Assembly: GCF_003943465.1 (NCBI RefSeq)
Contig: NZ_RJPR01000003.1
Coordinates: 122,477 to 186,476 of the forward strand
DNA: 64,000 nt
Reading direction: 5' to 3'
Source of the DNA: Streptococcus cristatus
GTDB lineage: Bacteria; Bacillota; Bacilli; Lactobacillales; Streptococcaceae
Positions 55,284-64,000 of the stretch are shown one piece after another (within the stretch, counting starts at the first letter, position 1; every line of letters starts with the position of its first letter). The position numbers and the translations under genes are program-made. Under the pieces are notes generated by a model. The model had not been told where the DNA came from. It saw nothing but the letters and a program-made list of their open reading frames with translations, and made no database searches.

Positions 55284-56003
55284 GTGAAGTTTATTTTCAA
55301 TTCTATTAGATTCATAGTTCGCTTGGTTTGGCGGCTCATCTGGGGGCTTATTTGGTCTGTGGCACTCAGTTTCCTTGTTCTTGTAGGTGTTTTTTATTTT
55401 ACTACTTCGACAGAGACGGGGGCTGAGGGATTATCGCAGGCTCTTCGAACTACTGTTACTCAAGTGGATCAATTCTTAACGCATCAAGGACTTTCCACTG
55501 GTTTTCAGACTAATGAGGGAATTCAGTCCCATCAGCTGACAGATGAGCATGCAACAACAGGGGCTCGTTGGGATCAGCCAAGCGCCACAATTTATATCGA
55601 TACAAATAATGAAACCTTCCGTTCAGCCTATCAGGAGGCCATTGATGCTTGGAATCAGACAGGTGCCTTCACCTTTCAAATCATCAATGACAAAGACAAG
55701 GCGGACATTGTTGCGACGGAGATGAATGACGGTAATGTCAGTGCAGCTGGTGAGGCTGAGTCGCAGACCAATCTCCTCACCAAACGATTTACTCATGTGA
55801 CTGTTCGTCTTAATAGTTACTACTTGCTGGACAGACGCTATGGTTATTCTCATGAGCGGATTGTCAATACAGCAGCTCACGAATTGGGCCATGCTATCGG
55901 ATTAGACCATAATGAGGAGGAATCAGTGATGCAGTCGGCAGGCTCATTTTATAGCATTCAGCCGATAGATATCCAGGCTGTAAAAGACTTGTATCAATCA
56001 TAA
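55284..56003 (+). CDS. Membrane-anchored matrixin-type zinc protease
   Basis: A 239-aa protein. A single N-terminal hydrophobic helix (about 18-40, IWGLIWSVALSFLVLVGVFYF) anchors the rest outside the cell. The C-terminal domain carries H199-ELGHAIGLDH-209, the full HExxHxxGxxH metzincin zinc site, followed by SVMQSAGSF where a Met-turn is expected, so it should be an active matrixin-like metalloprotease. The start is GTG 55284 with AAAGGAGG five bases upstream; an in-frame ATG at 55266 has no ribosome binding site. The target is unknown. A small membrane protein gene follows four bases later. Confidence 0.8.
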   Translation: MKFIFNSIRFIVRLVWRLIWGLIWSVALSFLVLVGVFYFTTSTETGAEGLSQALRTTVTQVDQFLTHQGLSTGFQTNEGIQSHQLTDEHATTGARWDQPSATIYIDTNNETFRSAYQEAIDAWNQTGAFTFQIINDKDKADIVATEMNDGNVSAAGEAESQTNLLTKRFTHVTVRLNSYYLLDRRYGYSHERIVNTAAHELGHAIGLDHNEEESVMQSAGSFYSIQPIDIQAVKDLYQS

Positions 56004-56007
56004 AGGT

Positions 56008-56373
56008 ATGCTAAGATCGATTTTTAATATTATTAGACGCTTCCCAGAGCAAGTTTTCCTTTTTCTTTTTAACTCAGGCATTTTTGCTTGGCTGTGGAAA
56101 AGCGGCAGCGACATTGCTAACCAGCTAGGCGTGACAGCAGCTTGGGAAAGTCATGTTCCAGCGCCCATTCAGGCCTTCTTTGGCGAGAATGTTGAGACAG
56201 TTCAAGGATTTTTCCAGCATTCAGCCATTATGTGGCTGATTGGTTCCATGATTATTCTATGGATTGTTCGTTTTGTCAAGGGGATGATAAAACTAAGTCT
56301 TTTTGTTTTGATTATTTTGCTGGGTATTTACTTGGTTATGCAAAATCAAGAAGTTTTAGCTAGTTTTCTGTAA
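56008..56373 (+). CDS. Hypothetical membrane protein next to the matrixin gene
   Basis: A 121-aa protein. The N-terminus (FRRFPEQ-like, here IIRRFPEQVFLFLFNSGIFAWLW) is a first hydrophobic helix. A short polar segment (ESHVPAPIQAFFGENVETVQGFF) follows, then two C-terminal helices (about 72-88 and 92-110). No family is recognised. It lies four bases after the protease stop and is probably co-transcribed. No strong ribosome binding site is visible, which suggests translational coupling. It could be a partner of the protease; that is inference from position only. Confidence 0.6.
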   Translation: MLRSIFNIIRRFPEQVFLFLFNSGIFAWLWKSGSDIANQLGVTAAWESHVPAPIQAFFGENVETVQGFFQHSAIMWLIGSMIILWIVRFVKGMIKLSLFVLIILLGIYLVMQNQEVLASFL

Positions 56374-56424
56374 ACTACAAGTAATTTATAGAAGAAAAAA
56401 CTTTTGACATGAAGAGACTTAATT

Positions 56425-56509
56425 GAGCGAGAGCAAGTTTTTCATGGCAAGTTCAGTGCAAGCTTTCCAAGAAGTTTTTATGAAGTCTTGCACTTTCTGC
56501 TCTTGGCTC
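56425..56509 (+). repeat. Long imperfect inverted repeat in the gap before the lac operon
   Basis: GAGCGAGAGCA (56425-56435) pairs with TGCTCTTGGCTC (56498-56509). Inside it AGTGCAAG (56455-56462) pairs perfectly with CTTGCACT (56487-56494). The structure lies in a gene-free stretch (56374-56620). No T-tract follows the outer stem. It may be a small RNA, a decayed element or a weak terminator. Nothing else is seen in this gap. Confidence 0.5.
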
Positions 56510-56620
56510 CTACTTTTATCTAAAGTCGAGGATTCAAGTTTGAAAAGCTTGATGAGCGTTGGTCATGCTTAGTAAAAAAAGGCTTCTAAAAAATATTTTT
56601 AAAAAAAGCAAAAGAAAGGG

Positions 56621-56649
56621 TTTACATTCACGTTTTGATGTGCTATAAT
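56621..56649 (+). promoter_or_regulatory. Promoter of the lacTFEG operon
   Basis: TTTACA (56621-56626), 17 bases, TGC-preceded TATAAT (56644-56649). Confidence 0.85.
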
Positions 56650-56670
56650 GAAACTATAAATTGAATAGGG

Positions 56671-56761
56671 TGAGCGTTACTAAGTTGGATTAGGCGTGAC
56701 CGCAAATAAATTGGAAGAAGCAAGTGCTCTTGTATTTTCCGTTTATTTGCGGTCATTTTTA
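56671..56761 (+). promoter_or_regulatory. Ribonucleic antiterminator site and terminator before lacT
   Basis: GTTACTAAGTTGGATTAGGC with GTGACC (56676-56701) has the GTTACT...AGGC...ACC pattern of RAT sites bound by BglG/LicT proteins. It overlaps the 5' arm of the terminator GACCGCAAATAAA/TTTATTTGCGGTC (56698-56754), followed by ATTTTTATTT. When LacT binds the RAT, the terminator cannot form and the operon is read. The sequence is less canonical than typical RATs. Confidence 0.75.
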
Positions 56762-56798
56762 TTTCACGAAAACCCAAGAAAATGATAAGGAGGGAACT

Positions 56799-57632
56799 AT
56801 GTATCGAATCATACTTCCTATGAATAACAATGTTGCTCTAGCCAAACATGAAAATGGTGAAGAGGTTGTTCTGATTGGTAGTGGGATAGCATTCAATAAG
56901 AAAAAGGGTGATCCTGTTCTGGAAAGTAAGATTGAGAAAGTCTTTCGTATGAGAACGGAAGAGTCCAAGGAAAACTTTGTGGCCTTGCTCAAAGATGTTC
57001 CGCTGGACTTTATCACAGTGACCTATGATGTGATTGACACGCTTTCCAAGAAATACCATTACCCAGTCCAGGAGTATATCTATGTCACACTGACGGACCA
57101 TATCTACGGTTCTTATCAAGCGCTTCAGCAGGGGCGGTACAAGAGCAGTGACCTTCCAGATGCTTCAGGTAAATATCCCATTCCTTATCAAATCGCACAA
57201 GAAGCAGTGGCTATTTATCGGGAACGACTCTTAGAAGCTTTTCCAGACGATGAAATAAATAGAATTGCCTATCACTTTATCAATGCAGAAGGATTTTCCA
57301 GTCCAGCAGGGCAGAGTCATTTAGATCAGCGTAAGGAAATTCTAGCTGCTGTAGAAGAAGAGCTAAGAAAACAGGGAATAAAAAGAACATCGGATAATAG
57401 CAACTTCTATGACCGGTTTATGATTCATCTTAATTACTTCTTAGATTACTTAGACAGAAGCCGAGATGATAACGTTTCACTGTTAGAAATGGAAAGTCAG
57501 ATTAAACTGACCTATCCCAAAGCTTATCAAATCGGAAGTAGTCTATATGAGATTATTGCCCAGAAAACTGGAATAGATTTGTATCATAGTGAGCGAGTTT
57601 ATCTGGTTTTACATATTCAACGATTACTATAA
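56799..57632 (+). CDS. lacT: BglG-family transcription antiterminator LacT
   Basis: A 277-aa antiterminator with an N-terminal RNA-binding CAT domain (1-55, MYRIILPMNNNVALAKHENGEEVVLIGSGIAFNKKKGD) and two PTS regulation domains, PRD1 (about 65-170) and PRD2 (about 175-277). Conserved histidines lie in TDHIYG, YHFINAEG, MIHLNYFL and YHSERVYLVLHI. Phosphorylation of the PRDs by HPr and the lactose EIIB controls dimerisation, so it binds the RAT upstream only when lactose is present. AAGGAGGG precedes ATG 56799; the open frame from 56724 lies within the terminator. Confidence 0.93.
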   Translation: MYRIILPMNNNVALAKHENGEEVVLIGSGIAFNKKKGDPVLESKIEKVFRMRTEESKENFVALLKDVPLDFITVTYDVIDTLSKKYHYPVQEYIYVTLTDHIYGSYQALQQGRYKSSDLPDASGKYPIPYQIAQEAVAIYRERLLEAFPDDEINRIAYHFINAEGFSSPAGQSHLDQRKEILAAVEEELRKQGIKRTSDNSNFYDRFMIHLNYFLDYLDRSRDDNVSLLEMESQIKLTYPKAYQIGSSLYEIIAQKTGIDLYHSERVYLVLHIQRLL

Positions 57633-57656
57633 GGAACATTAAAAGGAGGATCTATC

Positions 57657-57974
57657 ATGAATAGAGAAGAAGTAACATTACTTGGTTTTGAAATCGTAGC
57701 CTACGCAGGTGACGCTCGCTCCAAGTTGCTGGAAGCACTAAATGCAGCTCAGGCTGGAGAATTTGACCGCGCAGAAAGTTTGGTGGAAGAAGCCAATGCT
57801 TGTATTGTCGAAGCGCACCATGCTCAGACCAGCCTTTTGACCAAGGAAGCTGCTGGTGAGGACTTGGCTTATAGCGTGACCATGATGCACGGTCAGGATC
57901 ACCTGATGACAACCTTGTTGCTCAAGGATTTGATGAAACACATGATTGAACTATATAAAAGAGGAGTAAAATAA
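57657..57974 (+). CDS. lacF: PTS lactose-specific EIIA component
   Basis: A 105-aa helical EIIA of the lactose/chitobiose class. The phosphorylated residue is H78 in [12 protein letters not shown], and H82 follows, as in the classical LacF proteins. It accepts phosphate from HPr and passes it to the EIIB domain of LacE. AAAGGAGG precedes ATG 57657. Its stop codon shares one base with the lacE ATG, so the two are co-translated. Confidence 0.96.
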   Translation: MNREEVTLLGFEIVAYAGDARSKLLEALNAAQAGEFDRAESLVEEANACIVEAHHAQTSLLTKEAAGEDLAYSVTMMHGQDHLMTTLLLKDLMKHMIELYKRGVK

Positions 57975-59680
57975 TGAACAAACTCATCGGACTTATTGAG
58001 AAAGGGAAGCCTTTCTTTGAGAAGATTTCTCGAAATATCTATCTCCGTGCTATTCGGGATGGCTTTATCGCTGGTATGCCAGTCATCCTCTTCTCATCTA
58101 TTTTTATCTTGATTGCCTATGTGCCAAATGCGTGGGGTTTCCACTGGTCTAAGGATATTGAAACTTTCTTAATGACCCCTTATAGCTATTCAATGGGGAT
58201 TCTGGCTTTCTTTGTGGGCGGGACCACTGCAAAGGCTTTGACGGACTCTGTCAATCGCAGCTTGCCTGCTACAAACCAGATTAACTTCTTATCTACTATG
58301 CTGGCTTCTATGGTCGGCTTCCTCCTCATGGCCGCTGAGCCTGCCAAGGAAGGTGGCTTCCTGACTGCCTTCATGGGAACAAAAGGTCTTTTGACAGCTT
58401 TCATCGCAGCCTTTGTTACGGTTAATGTCTACAAGGTTTGTGTGAAAAATAATGTCACCATCCGCATGCCAGAAGAAGTTCCACCAAATATTTCGCAAGT
58501 ATTTAAAGACTTGATTCCATTCACTGTTTCAGTCGTTCTGCTCTACGGTTTGGAACTGCTTGTTAAAGCAAGTCTGGGAGTAACCGTTGCAGAATCCATC
58601 GGAACGCTTCTTGCTCCGCTTTTCTCAGCGGCAGATGGCTATCTGGGAATCACGCTTATCTTTGGTGCTTACGCTTTCTTCTGGTTCGTGGGAATTCACG
58701 GTCCGTCTATCGTTGAGCCTGCCATTGCTGCCATTACTTATGCCAATATCGATGCTAACTTGGCTCTGGTACAAGCTGGTCAGCATGCGGATAAGGTCAT
58801 CACTTCTGGTACTCAAATGTTCATCGTTACCATGGGTGGTACTGGTGCGACCTTGATCGTTCCATTCCTCTTCATGTGGATCTGTAAGTCCGAGCGTAAT
58901 CGTGCAATTGGTCGAGCATCTGTTGTCCCAACCTTCTTTGGTGTCAATGAGCCGATTCTCTTTGGTGCTCCAATCGTACTGAATCCAATTTTCTTCATTC
59001 CATTTATTTTTGCACCTATCGTAAACGTATGGATTTTCAAATTCTTTGTTGATACTTTAAACATGAACTCCTTCTCAGCCAACCTTCCTTGGGTGACACC
59101 TGGACCTCTGGGAATTGTGCTGGGGACCAACTTTCAGCTTCTGTCTTTTGTACTAGCAGCCCTTCTTGTCGTAGTGGATGTGATTATTTATTATCCATTT
59201 GTCAAGGTTTATGATGAACAAATCTTAGAAGAAGAACGTTCTGGCAAATCTAATGATGCTCTTAAAGAAAAAGTAGCAGCTAACTTTAATACTGCTAAAG
59301 CGGACGCTATCCTTGAAAAAGCAGGTGTGGATGAAGAAGCTCCAGCGCAAAACAATATTAGCGAAGAAACCAATGTGCTGGTGCTCTGTGCAGGCGGTGG
59401 TACTAGTGGATTACTGGCCAACGCTTTGAATAAAGCAGCAGCTGAATACAATGTTCCTGTCAAAGCAGCAGCGGGTGGCTACGGTGCTCACCGTGAAATG
59501 CTGCCTGAGTTTGACCTGGTTATTCTTGCCCCTCAAGTTGCCTCCAACTTTGAAGACATGAAGGCAGAAACTGATAAATTGGGTATCAAGCTAGCTAAGA
59601 CAGAAGGCGGCCAATACATCAAACTAACCCGTGATGGCAAAGGAGCACTGGCCTTCGTTCAGGAGCAATTTAAGAACTAA
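57974..59680 (+). CDS. lacE: PTS lactose-specific EIICB component
   Basis: A 568-aa fusion. An N-terminal EIIC membrane transporter (about 1-420, with eight to ten helices and the family block [16 protein letters not shown]) is followed by a linker and a C-terminal EIIB domain (about 465-568) with phosphocysteine C472 in [18 protein letters not shown]. It imports lactose and delivers lactose-6-phosphate to the cytoplasm. The start overlaps the lacF stop. The ~180-bp repeat element occupies the space before lacG. Confidence 0.97.
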   Translation: MNKLIGLIEKGKPFFEKISRNIYLRAIRDGFIAGMPVILFSSIFILIAYVPNAWGFHWSKDIETFLMTPYSYSMGILAFFVGGTTAKALTDSVNRSLPATNQINFLSTMLASMVGFLLMAAEPAKEGGFLTAFMGTKGLLTAFIAAFVTVNVYKVCVKNNVTIRMPEEVPPNISQVFKDLIPFTVSVVLLYGLELLVKASLGVTVAESIGTLLAPLFSAADGYLGITLIFGAYAFFWFVGIHGPSIVEPAIAAITYANIDANLALVQAGQHADKVITSGTQMFIVTMGGTGATLIVPFLFMWICKSERNRAIGRASVVPTFFGVNEPILFGAPIVLNPIFFIPFIFAPIVNVWIFKFFVDTLNMNSFSANLPWVTPGPLGIVLGTNFQLLSFVLAALLVVVDVIIYYPFVKVYDEQILEEERSGKSNDALKEKVAANFNTAKADAILEKAGVDEEAPAQNNISEETNVLVLCAGGGTSGLLANALNKAAAEYNVPVKAAAGGYGAHREMLPEFDLVILAPQVASNFEDMKAETDKLGIKLAKTEGGQYIKLTRDGKGALAFVQEQFKN

Positions 59681-59708
59681 ATCTGTTTATTTGAGATGAA
59701 GCAACTTG

Positions 59709-59886
59709 ATAGAGTTTGGGACAAAAGTCCTAGCCTCTCAATTGTCTTTGGATTGTCGAGCAAGACGCAGTGGTTGAGTGGGCTCTACTACGCTAATTTC
59801 ATCAGCTTTTATAGCCCTACTCAACTGTGCGGAGGTGGGACGACGAAATAGAATTCTAGCGAATTACCGATTTCTGTCCCACTCTC
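59709..59886 (+). repeat. ~180-bp structured intergenic element, copy 3, inside the lac operon
   Basis: Same orientation as copy 2. The first arm has diverged (AGAGTTTGGGAC instead of GAGGCTGGGAC), which weakens the first hairpin, and GCTAAT replaces GCTGAT in the central stem. The remainder is almost identical to the other copies. It lies between lacE and lacG, which are read in the same direction, so it must be read through or terminate only partly. Confidence 0.9.
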
Positions 59887-59899
59887 CAAATGCTATTGA

Positions 59900-61318
<1,419 letters not shown>

Positions 61319-61320
61319 GA

Positions 61321-61357
61321 AATAAAGCCGATAGAATTGAACTCTATCGGCTTTATT
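61321..61357 (+). terminator. Terminator after lacG
   Basis: AATAAAGCCGATAGA/TCTATCGGCTTTATT is a perfect 15-base stem with a short loop. Confidence 0.9.
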
Positions 61358-61541
61358 GGGCATGCCAATATATTTAAAGTCTGATTTGATGGTAGGGAAA
61401 GCTTGGTGCTCAATCACTAGACAGGATATTCTGGTCGGAGTACTTGCGAAAAAATTTAAAATTTTTCTTTGAATTGGCTTGAGAGACAGATAGTTTGGAT
61501 TGCATTTTTTATGACAGCCAATGGCCCTGTACTTGGAAATC

Positions 61542-61550
61542 TGCTATAAT
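61542..61550 (+). promoter_or_regulatory. Extended -10 promoter six bases before the ABC-F ATG (leaderless candidate)
   Basis: TGC-TATAAT is followed by GGTCTT and ATG 61557. No ribosome binding site and no good -35 are present. Confidence 0.65.
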
Positions 61551-61556
61551 GGTCTT

Positions 61557-63452
61557 ATGATTATTTTACAAGCAAACAAGATTGAACGCTCTTTTGCAGG
61601 GGAGCTACTTTTTGATAATATCAACCTGCAGGTGGATGAGAGTGACCGTATTGCCCTCGTCGGTAAAAATGGAGCTGGGAAGTCAACCCTGCTCAAGATT
61701 TTGGTGGGCGAGGAAGAGCCGACGTCTGGTCAAATCAATAAAAAACGAGACTTATCCCTGTCCTATCTGGCTCAGGACAGTCGCTTTGAGTCGGAGAATA
61801 CTATCTTCGACGAGATGCTGCTGGTCTTTGATAGTCTGCGTCAGCAAGAGAAGCGCTTGCGGCAGATGGAGCTGCAAATGGGAGAATTGTCAGGGGGAGA
61901 GCTGACTGCTCTCATGACCCAGTATGACCAGCTGTCAGAGGACTTTCGCCAGAAAGGTGGTTTTACCTATGAGGCTGATATTCGAGCTATTTTGAATGGT
62001 TTCAAGTTTGACCAGTCCATGTGGCAGATGAAGATCTCTGAGCTTTCGGGCGGGCAGAACACCCGTCTGGCTCTGGCCAAGATGCTTTTGGAGAAGCCAG
62101 AGCTGCTGGTGTTGGACGAGCCGACCAATCACTTGGATATCGAGACCATTGCCTGGCTGGAGACTTACTTGATTAACTACAGCGGTGCCCTAATCATCGT
62201 CAGCCACGACCGCTATTTTCTAGATAAGGTTGCGACTATAACGTTGGATTTGACCAAGCATTCCTTGGATCGCTATGTGGGCAATTACTCTAGCTTTGTG
62301 GTCCAAAAGGAGCAGAAGCTGGCCACTGAAGCCAAGAACTATGAAAAGCAACAGAAAGAAATCGCTGCGCTGGAGGACTTTGTCAATCGCAATCTGGTTC
62401 GGGCTTCCACAACCAAGCGGGCTCAGTCCCGCCGCAAGCAGCTGGAAAAGATGGAGCGTTTGGACAGGCCGGAGACCGGCAATCGCTCGGCTAATATGAC
62501 CTTCAAATCCGATAAGGTTTCTGGAAATGTTGTTCTGACCTTGGAAGATGCAGCTATTGGCTACGGTGAGGAAGTCCTGTCGGAGCCGATTAACCTTGAC
62601 ATTCGCAAGTTTAATGCGGTAGCTATTGTCGGGCCAAATGGGATTGGGAAGACGACCTTGATTAAATCACTAATCGGACAAGTGCCCTTCATCAGAGGCA
62701 AGGAGCAGCTGGGGGCTAATGTGGAAGTGGGCTACTATGACCAAACCCAGAGCAAACTGACTGCCAGCAATACGGTTCTTGATGAGCTATGGAATGACTT
62801 CAAGCTGACGCCAGAGGTCGAGATTCGCAATCGCTTAGGCGCTTTCCTCTTCTCGGGAGATGATGTCAAGAAGTCTGTCGGCATGCTGTCGGGTGGAGAG
62901 CGGGCGCGGCTGCTTCTAGCCAAGCTGTCTATGGAAAATAACAACTTCCTCATCCTAGACGAGCCGACCAACCACCTGGACATTGACAGCAAGGAAGTGC
63001 TGGAAAATGCCCTAATTGACTTTGACGGCACCCTGCTCTTTGTCAGTCATGACCGTTACTTTATCAATCGCGTGGCCACACAGATCATCGAGCTCTCTGA
63101 GACAGGCTCCACCCTTTATCTAGGGGATTATGACTACTATCTGGAGAAAAAGGCAGAGCAGGAAGCCTTGCGTGAGGAGACGGAGCAGGTCGATTCTGAT
63201 AAGCCTGCCCCAGCCAATGACTATCAGCTTCAAAAGGAAAACCAGAAAGAACAGCGCCGGCTGGCCCGCCGCCTAGAGCAATTGGAAGCGCAAATCGAGG
63301 ACTTGGACAGTCAGATCAGTCAGCTTCAGGAAGCCATGCAGGCTACCAACGACGCCAGTGAACTCATGGAGAGCCAGCAGCAAATCGACCAGCTGACCGC
63401 TGCCCAAGAAGAAGCCATGCTAGAGTGGGAAGAACTAGCGGAGAAGGTGTAG
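61557..63452 (+). CDS. ABC-F family ribosome-associated ATPase
   Basis: A 631-aa soluble protein with two ABC domains and no membrane part. The first has Walker A GKNGAGKS and signature LSGGQNTRLAL; the second has GPNGIGKT and LSGGERARLLL. Both have Walker B with EPTNHLD. A linker of about 80 residues between them contains the charged P-site tRNA-interaction motif (NRNLVRASTTKRAQSRRKQLEKM). The C-terminal tail is a coiled coil (about 545-631). ABC-F proteins act on the ribosomal E site. This one resembles the YdiF/Uup-like housekeeping type rather than a known resistance factor. The start ATG 61557 appears leaderless. Confidence 0.9.
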   Translation: MIILQANKIERSFAGELLFDNINLQVDESDRIALVGKNGAGKSTLLKILVGEEEPTSGQINKKRDLSLSYLAQDSRFESENTIFDEMLLVFDSLRQQEKRLRQMELQMGELSGGELTALMTQYDQLSEDFRQKGGFTYEADIRAILNGFKFDQSMWQMKISELSGGQNTRLALAKMLLEKPELLVLDEPTNHLDIETIAWLETYLINYSGALIIVSHDRYFLDKVATITLDLTKHSLDRYVGNYSSFVVQKEQKLATEAKNYEKQQKEIAALEDFVNRNLVRASTTKRAQSRRKQLEKMERLDRPETGNRSANMTFKSDKVSGNVVLTLEDAAIGYGEEVLSEPINLDIRKFNAVAIVGPNGIGKTTLIKSLIGQVPFIRGKEQLGANVEVGYYDQTQSKLTASNTVLDELWNDFKLTPEVEIRNRLGAFLFSGDDVKKSVGMLSGGERARLLLAKLSMENNNFLILDEPTNHLDIDSKEVLENALIDFDGTLLFVSHDRYFINRVATQIIELSETGSTLYLGDYDYYLEKKAEQEALREETEQVDSDKPAPANDYQLQKENQKEQRRLARRLEQLEAQIEDLDSQISQLQEAMQATNDASELMESQQQIDQLTAAQEEAMLEWEELAEKV

Positions 63453-63932
63453 GAAGAAATAGAACATCTACAGGAATGCCTAGTTTCCTAGAGTTCAAGA
63501 TACTTAATTTCACATGTGAAATCAGTCCAAAAGAACAAAAACCGAATTTTTACATGTGAAATCTCTGATTTTGTGGCAAAAAGGAAGATTCTTCATTAAA
63601 GATTTTTTCCCTGAGAACAAGAGACGAATTTTTACATGTGTTCTGAGAATTTTTCTAGGAAAATAAACGATTCTTCATGCAATCTAAGTTCTTTTAAAGA
63701 CAAGTCAGTCCGTCAGATTTTCTGACGGTTGGTCTGAGAGCAAATCCCGAACTTTCTATTTTCTGGACGAGTTCTTTTAGCAGAATCTGCCTTTTCCGAT
63801 TTTCAGCCGATAAGATTTTGACAAAAAGAGTCTCGTCTGAAAATAAAATCCGAACAAGGGGCGGTGAAGGTAGTTTTGAAAGAGCGACTAGGGAAGCGAA
63901 ACAGCAATTAAAGGAATTGAAGTGGTAAACAA
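63453..63932. other. 480-bp gap with ACATGTG palindromes and diverged direct repeats
   Basis: ATTTCACATGTGAAAT (63508-63523) is a perfect 16-base palindrome. ACATGTG recurs at 63552 and 63634, each time preceded by GAATTTTT. Two diverged direct repeats of about 70 bases (63534-63600 and 63615-63683) share GAACAA, GAATTTTTACATGTG and GATTCTTCAT. A CCGTCAGA/TCTGACGG hairpin lies at 63713-63731. No coding frame is convincing. The region precedes an Rgg-type regulator gene and may hold its promoter and operators. Confidence 0.55.
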
Positions 63933-64000
63933 ATGGAAGATTTAGGCAAAGTTTTTCGTGATTTTCGTTTAAATGGACATTATTCTTTGAAGGAAGCGGC
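63933..64000 (+). CDS. Rgg/MutR-family transcriptional regulator (N-terminal fragment)
   Basis: The last 68 bases start an open frame MEDLGKVFRDFRLNGHYSLKEAA, which is typical of the helix-turn-helix N-terminus of Rgg/GadR/MutR regulators. These respond to short hydrophobic peptides or act as stand-alone regulators in streptococci. The rest lies outside the window, so the subgroup and the peptide partner cannot be judged. AAGGAA is 17 bases upstream of the ATG, further than usual. Confidence 0.65.
   Translation, partial: MEDLGKVFRDFRLNGHYSLKEA

Noticed and set aside
63713..63731. CCGTCAGA/TCTGACGG hairpin as terminator of the ABC-F gene
   Set aside because: No T-tract follows and it lies more than 250 bases after the stop codon.

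Overview
The window reads as chromosomal DNA of an oral Streptococcus of the sanguinis/gordonii type. The signs are moderate GC with AT-rich islands, strong AGGAGG ribosome binding sites, TTGACA/TGnTATAAT promoters, T-box and PyrR attenuation, a pheS-GNAT-pheT arrangement, an LPKTG-anchored 5'-nucleotidase, a lacTFEG lactose-PTS operon, and a type II-A CRISPR-Cas9 locus of the S. thermophilus CRISPR1 type. The species call is inference from gene content. Most genes are core metabolism or housekeeping.

Layout. 1-8.5 kb: end of a glycogen phosphorylase gene, a PAP2 phosphatase, manA, an AI-2E family permease with a TPR protein, a PHP phosphatase, acetolactate decarboxylase and, on the minus strand, rqcH/pavA. 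8.5-14.6 kb: a Trp-type T-box driving a solitary trpX, then a Phe T-box driving pheS, a GNAT gene and pheT. 14.7-21.6 kb: cas9, tracrRNA, cas1, cas2, long-form csn2, leader and a 14-repeat array. 21.7-26.4 kb: a DUF1722 gene, a small lipoprotein with two CopY-type boxes at its promoter, an ABC exporter and mnmE. 27.4-32.6 kb: the nucleoside genes rpiA-deoB-punA-deoD, followed by a HEPN-motif protein overlapping a sirtuin. 32.6-37.1 kb: a LysR regulator and two PyrR-attenuated pyrimidine units, pyrK-pyrDb and pyrF-pyrE. 37.2-45.8 kb: a GT-C-like membrane protein, a DUF4336 protein, ung-mutX-pyrC, the surface nucleotidase and plsY. 46-53.5 kb: parE and parC separated by a membrane protein and an aminoglycoside adenylyltransferase-like gene, then ilvE and a DUF2969 gene. 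53.6-56.4 kb: tRNA-Tyr, tRNA-Gln, rpsA, and a matrixin-like protease with a membrane partner. 56.6-61.3 kb: lacTFEG behind an antiterminator site. 61.5-64 kb: an ABC-F protein, a repeat-bearing gap and the start of an Rgg-type regulator.

How the parts work together. The CRISPR locus looks complete. Cas9 keeps both nuclease sites, tracrRNA and array each have a near-consensus promoter, the leader ends in the adaptation motif ATTTGAG, and all 14 repeats are identical. The leader RNA is predicted to begin with a 14-nt sequence complementary to the repeat. The nucleotide theme recurs: extracellular nucleotidase, two purine nucleoside phosphorylases, phosphopentomutase, ribose-5-phosphate isomerase and most of de novo pyrimidine synthesis.

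The most interesting items beyond the CRISPR locus are: a near-identical ~180-bp structured intergenic element in three copies, one of them inside the lac operon; the HEPN-sirtuin pair; paired cop boxes on a lipoprotein promoter; and three genes (possibly four) whose extended -10 element lies exactly six bases from the ATG, predicting leaderless mRNAs.
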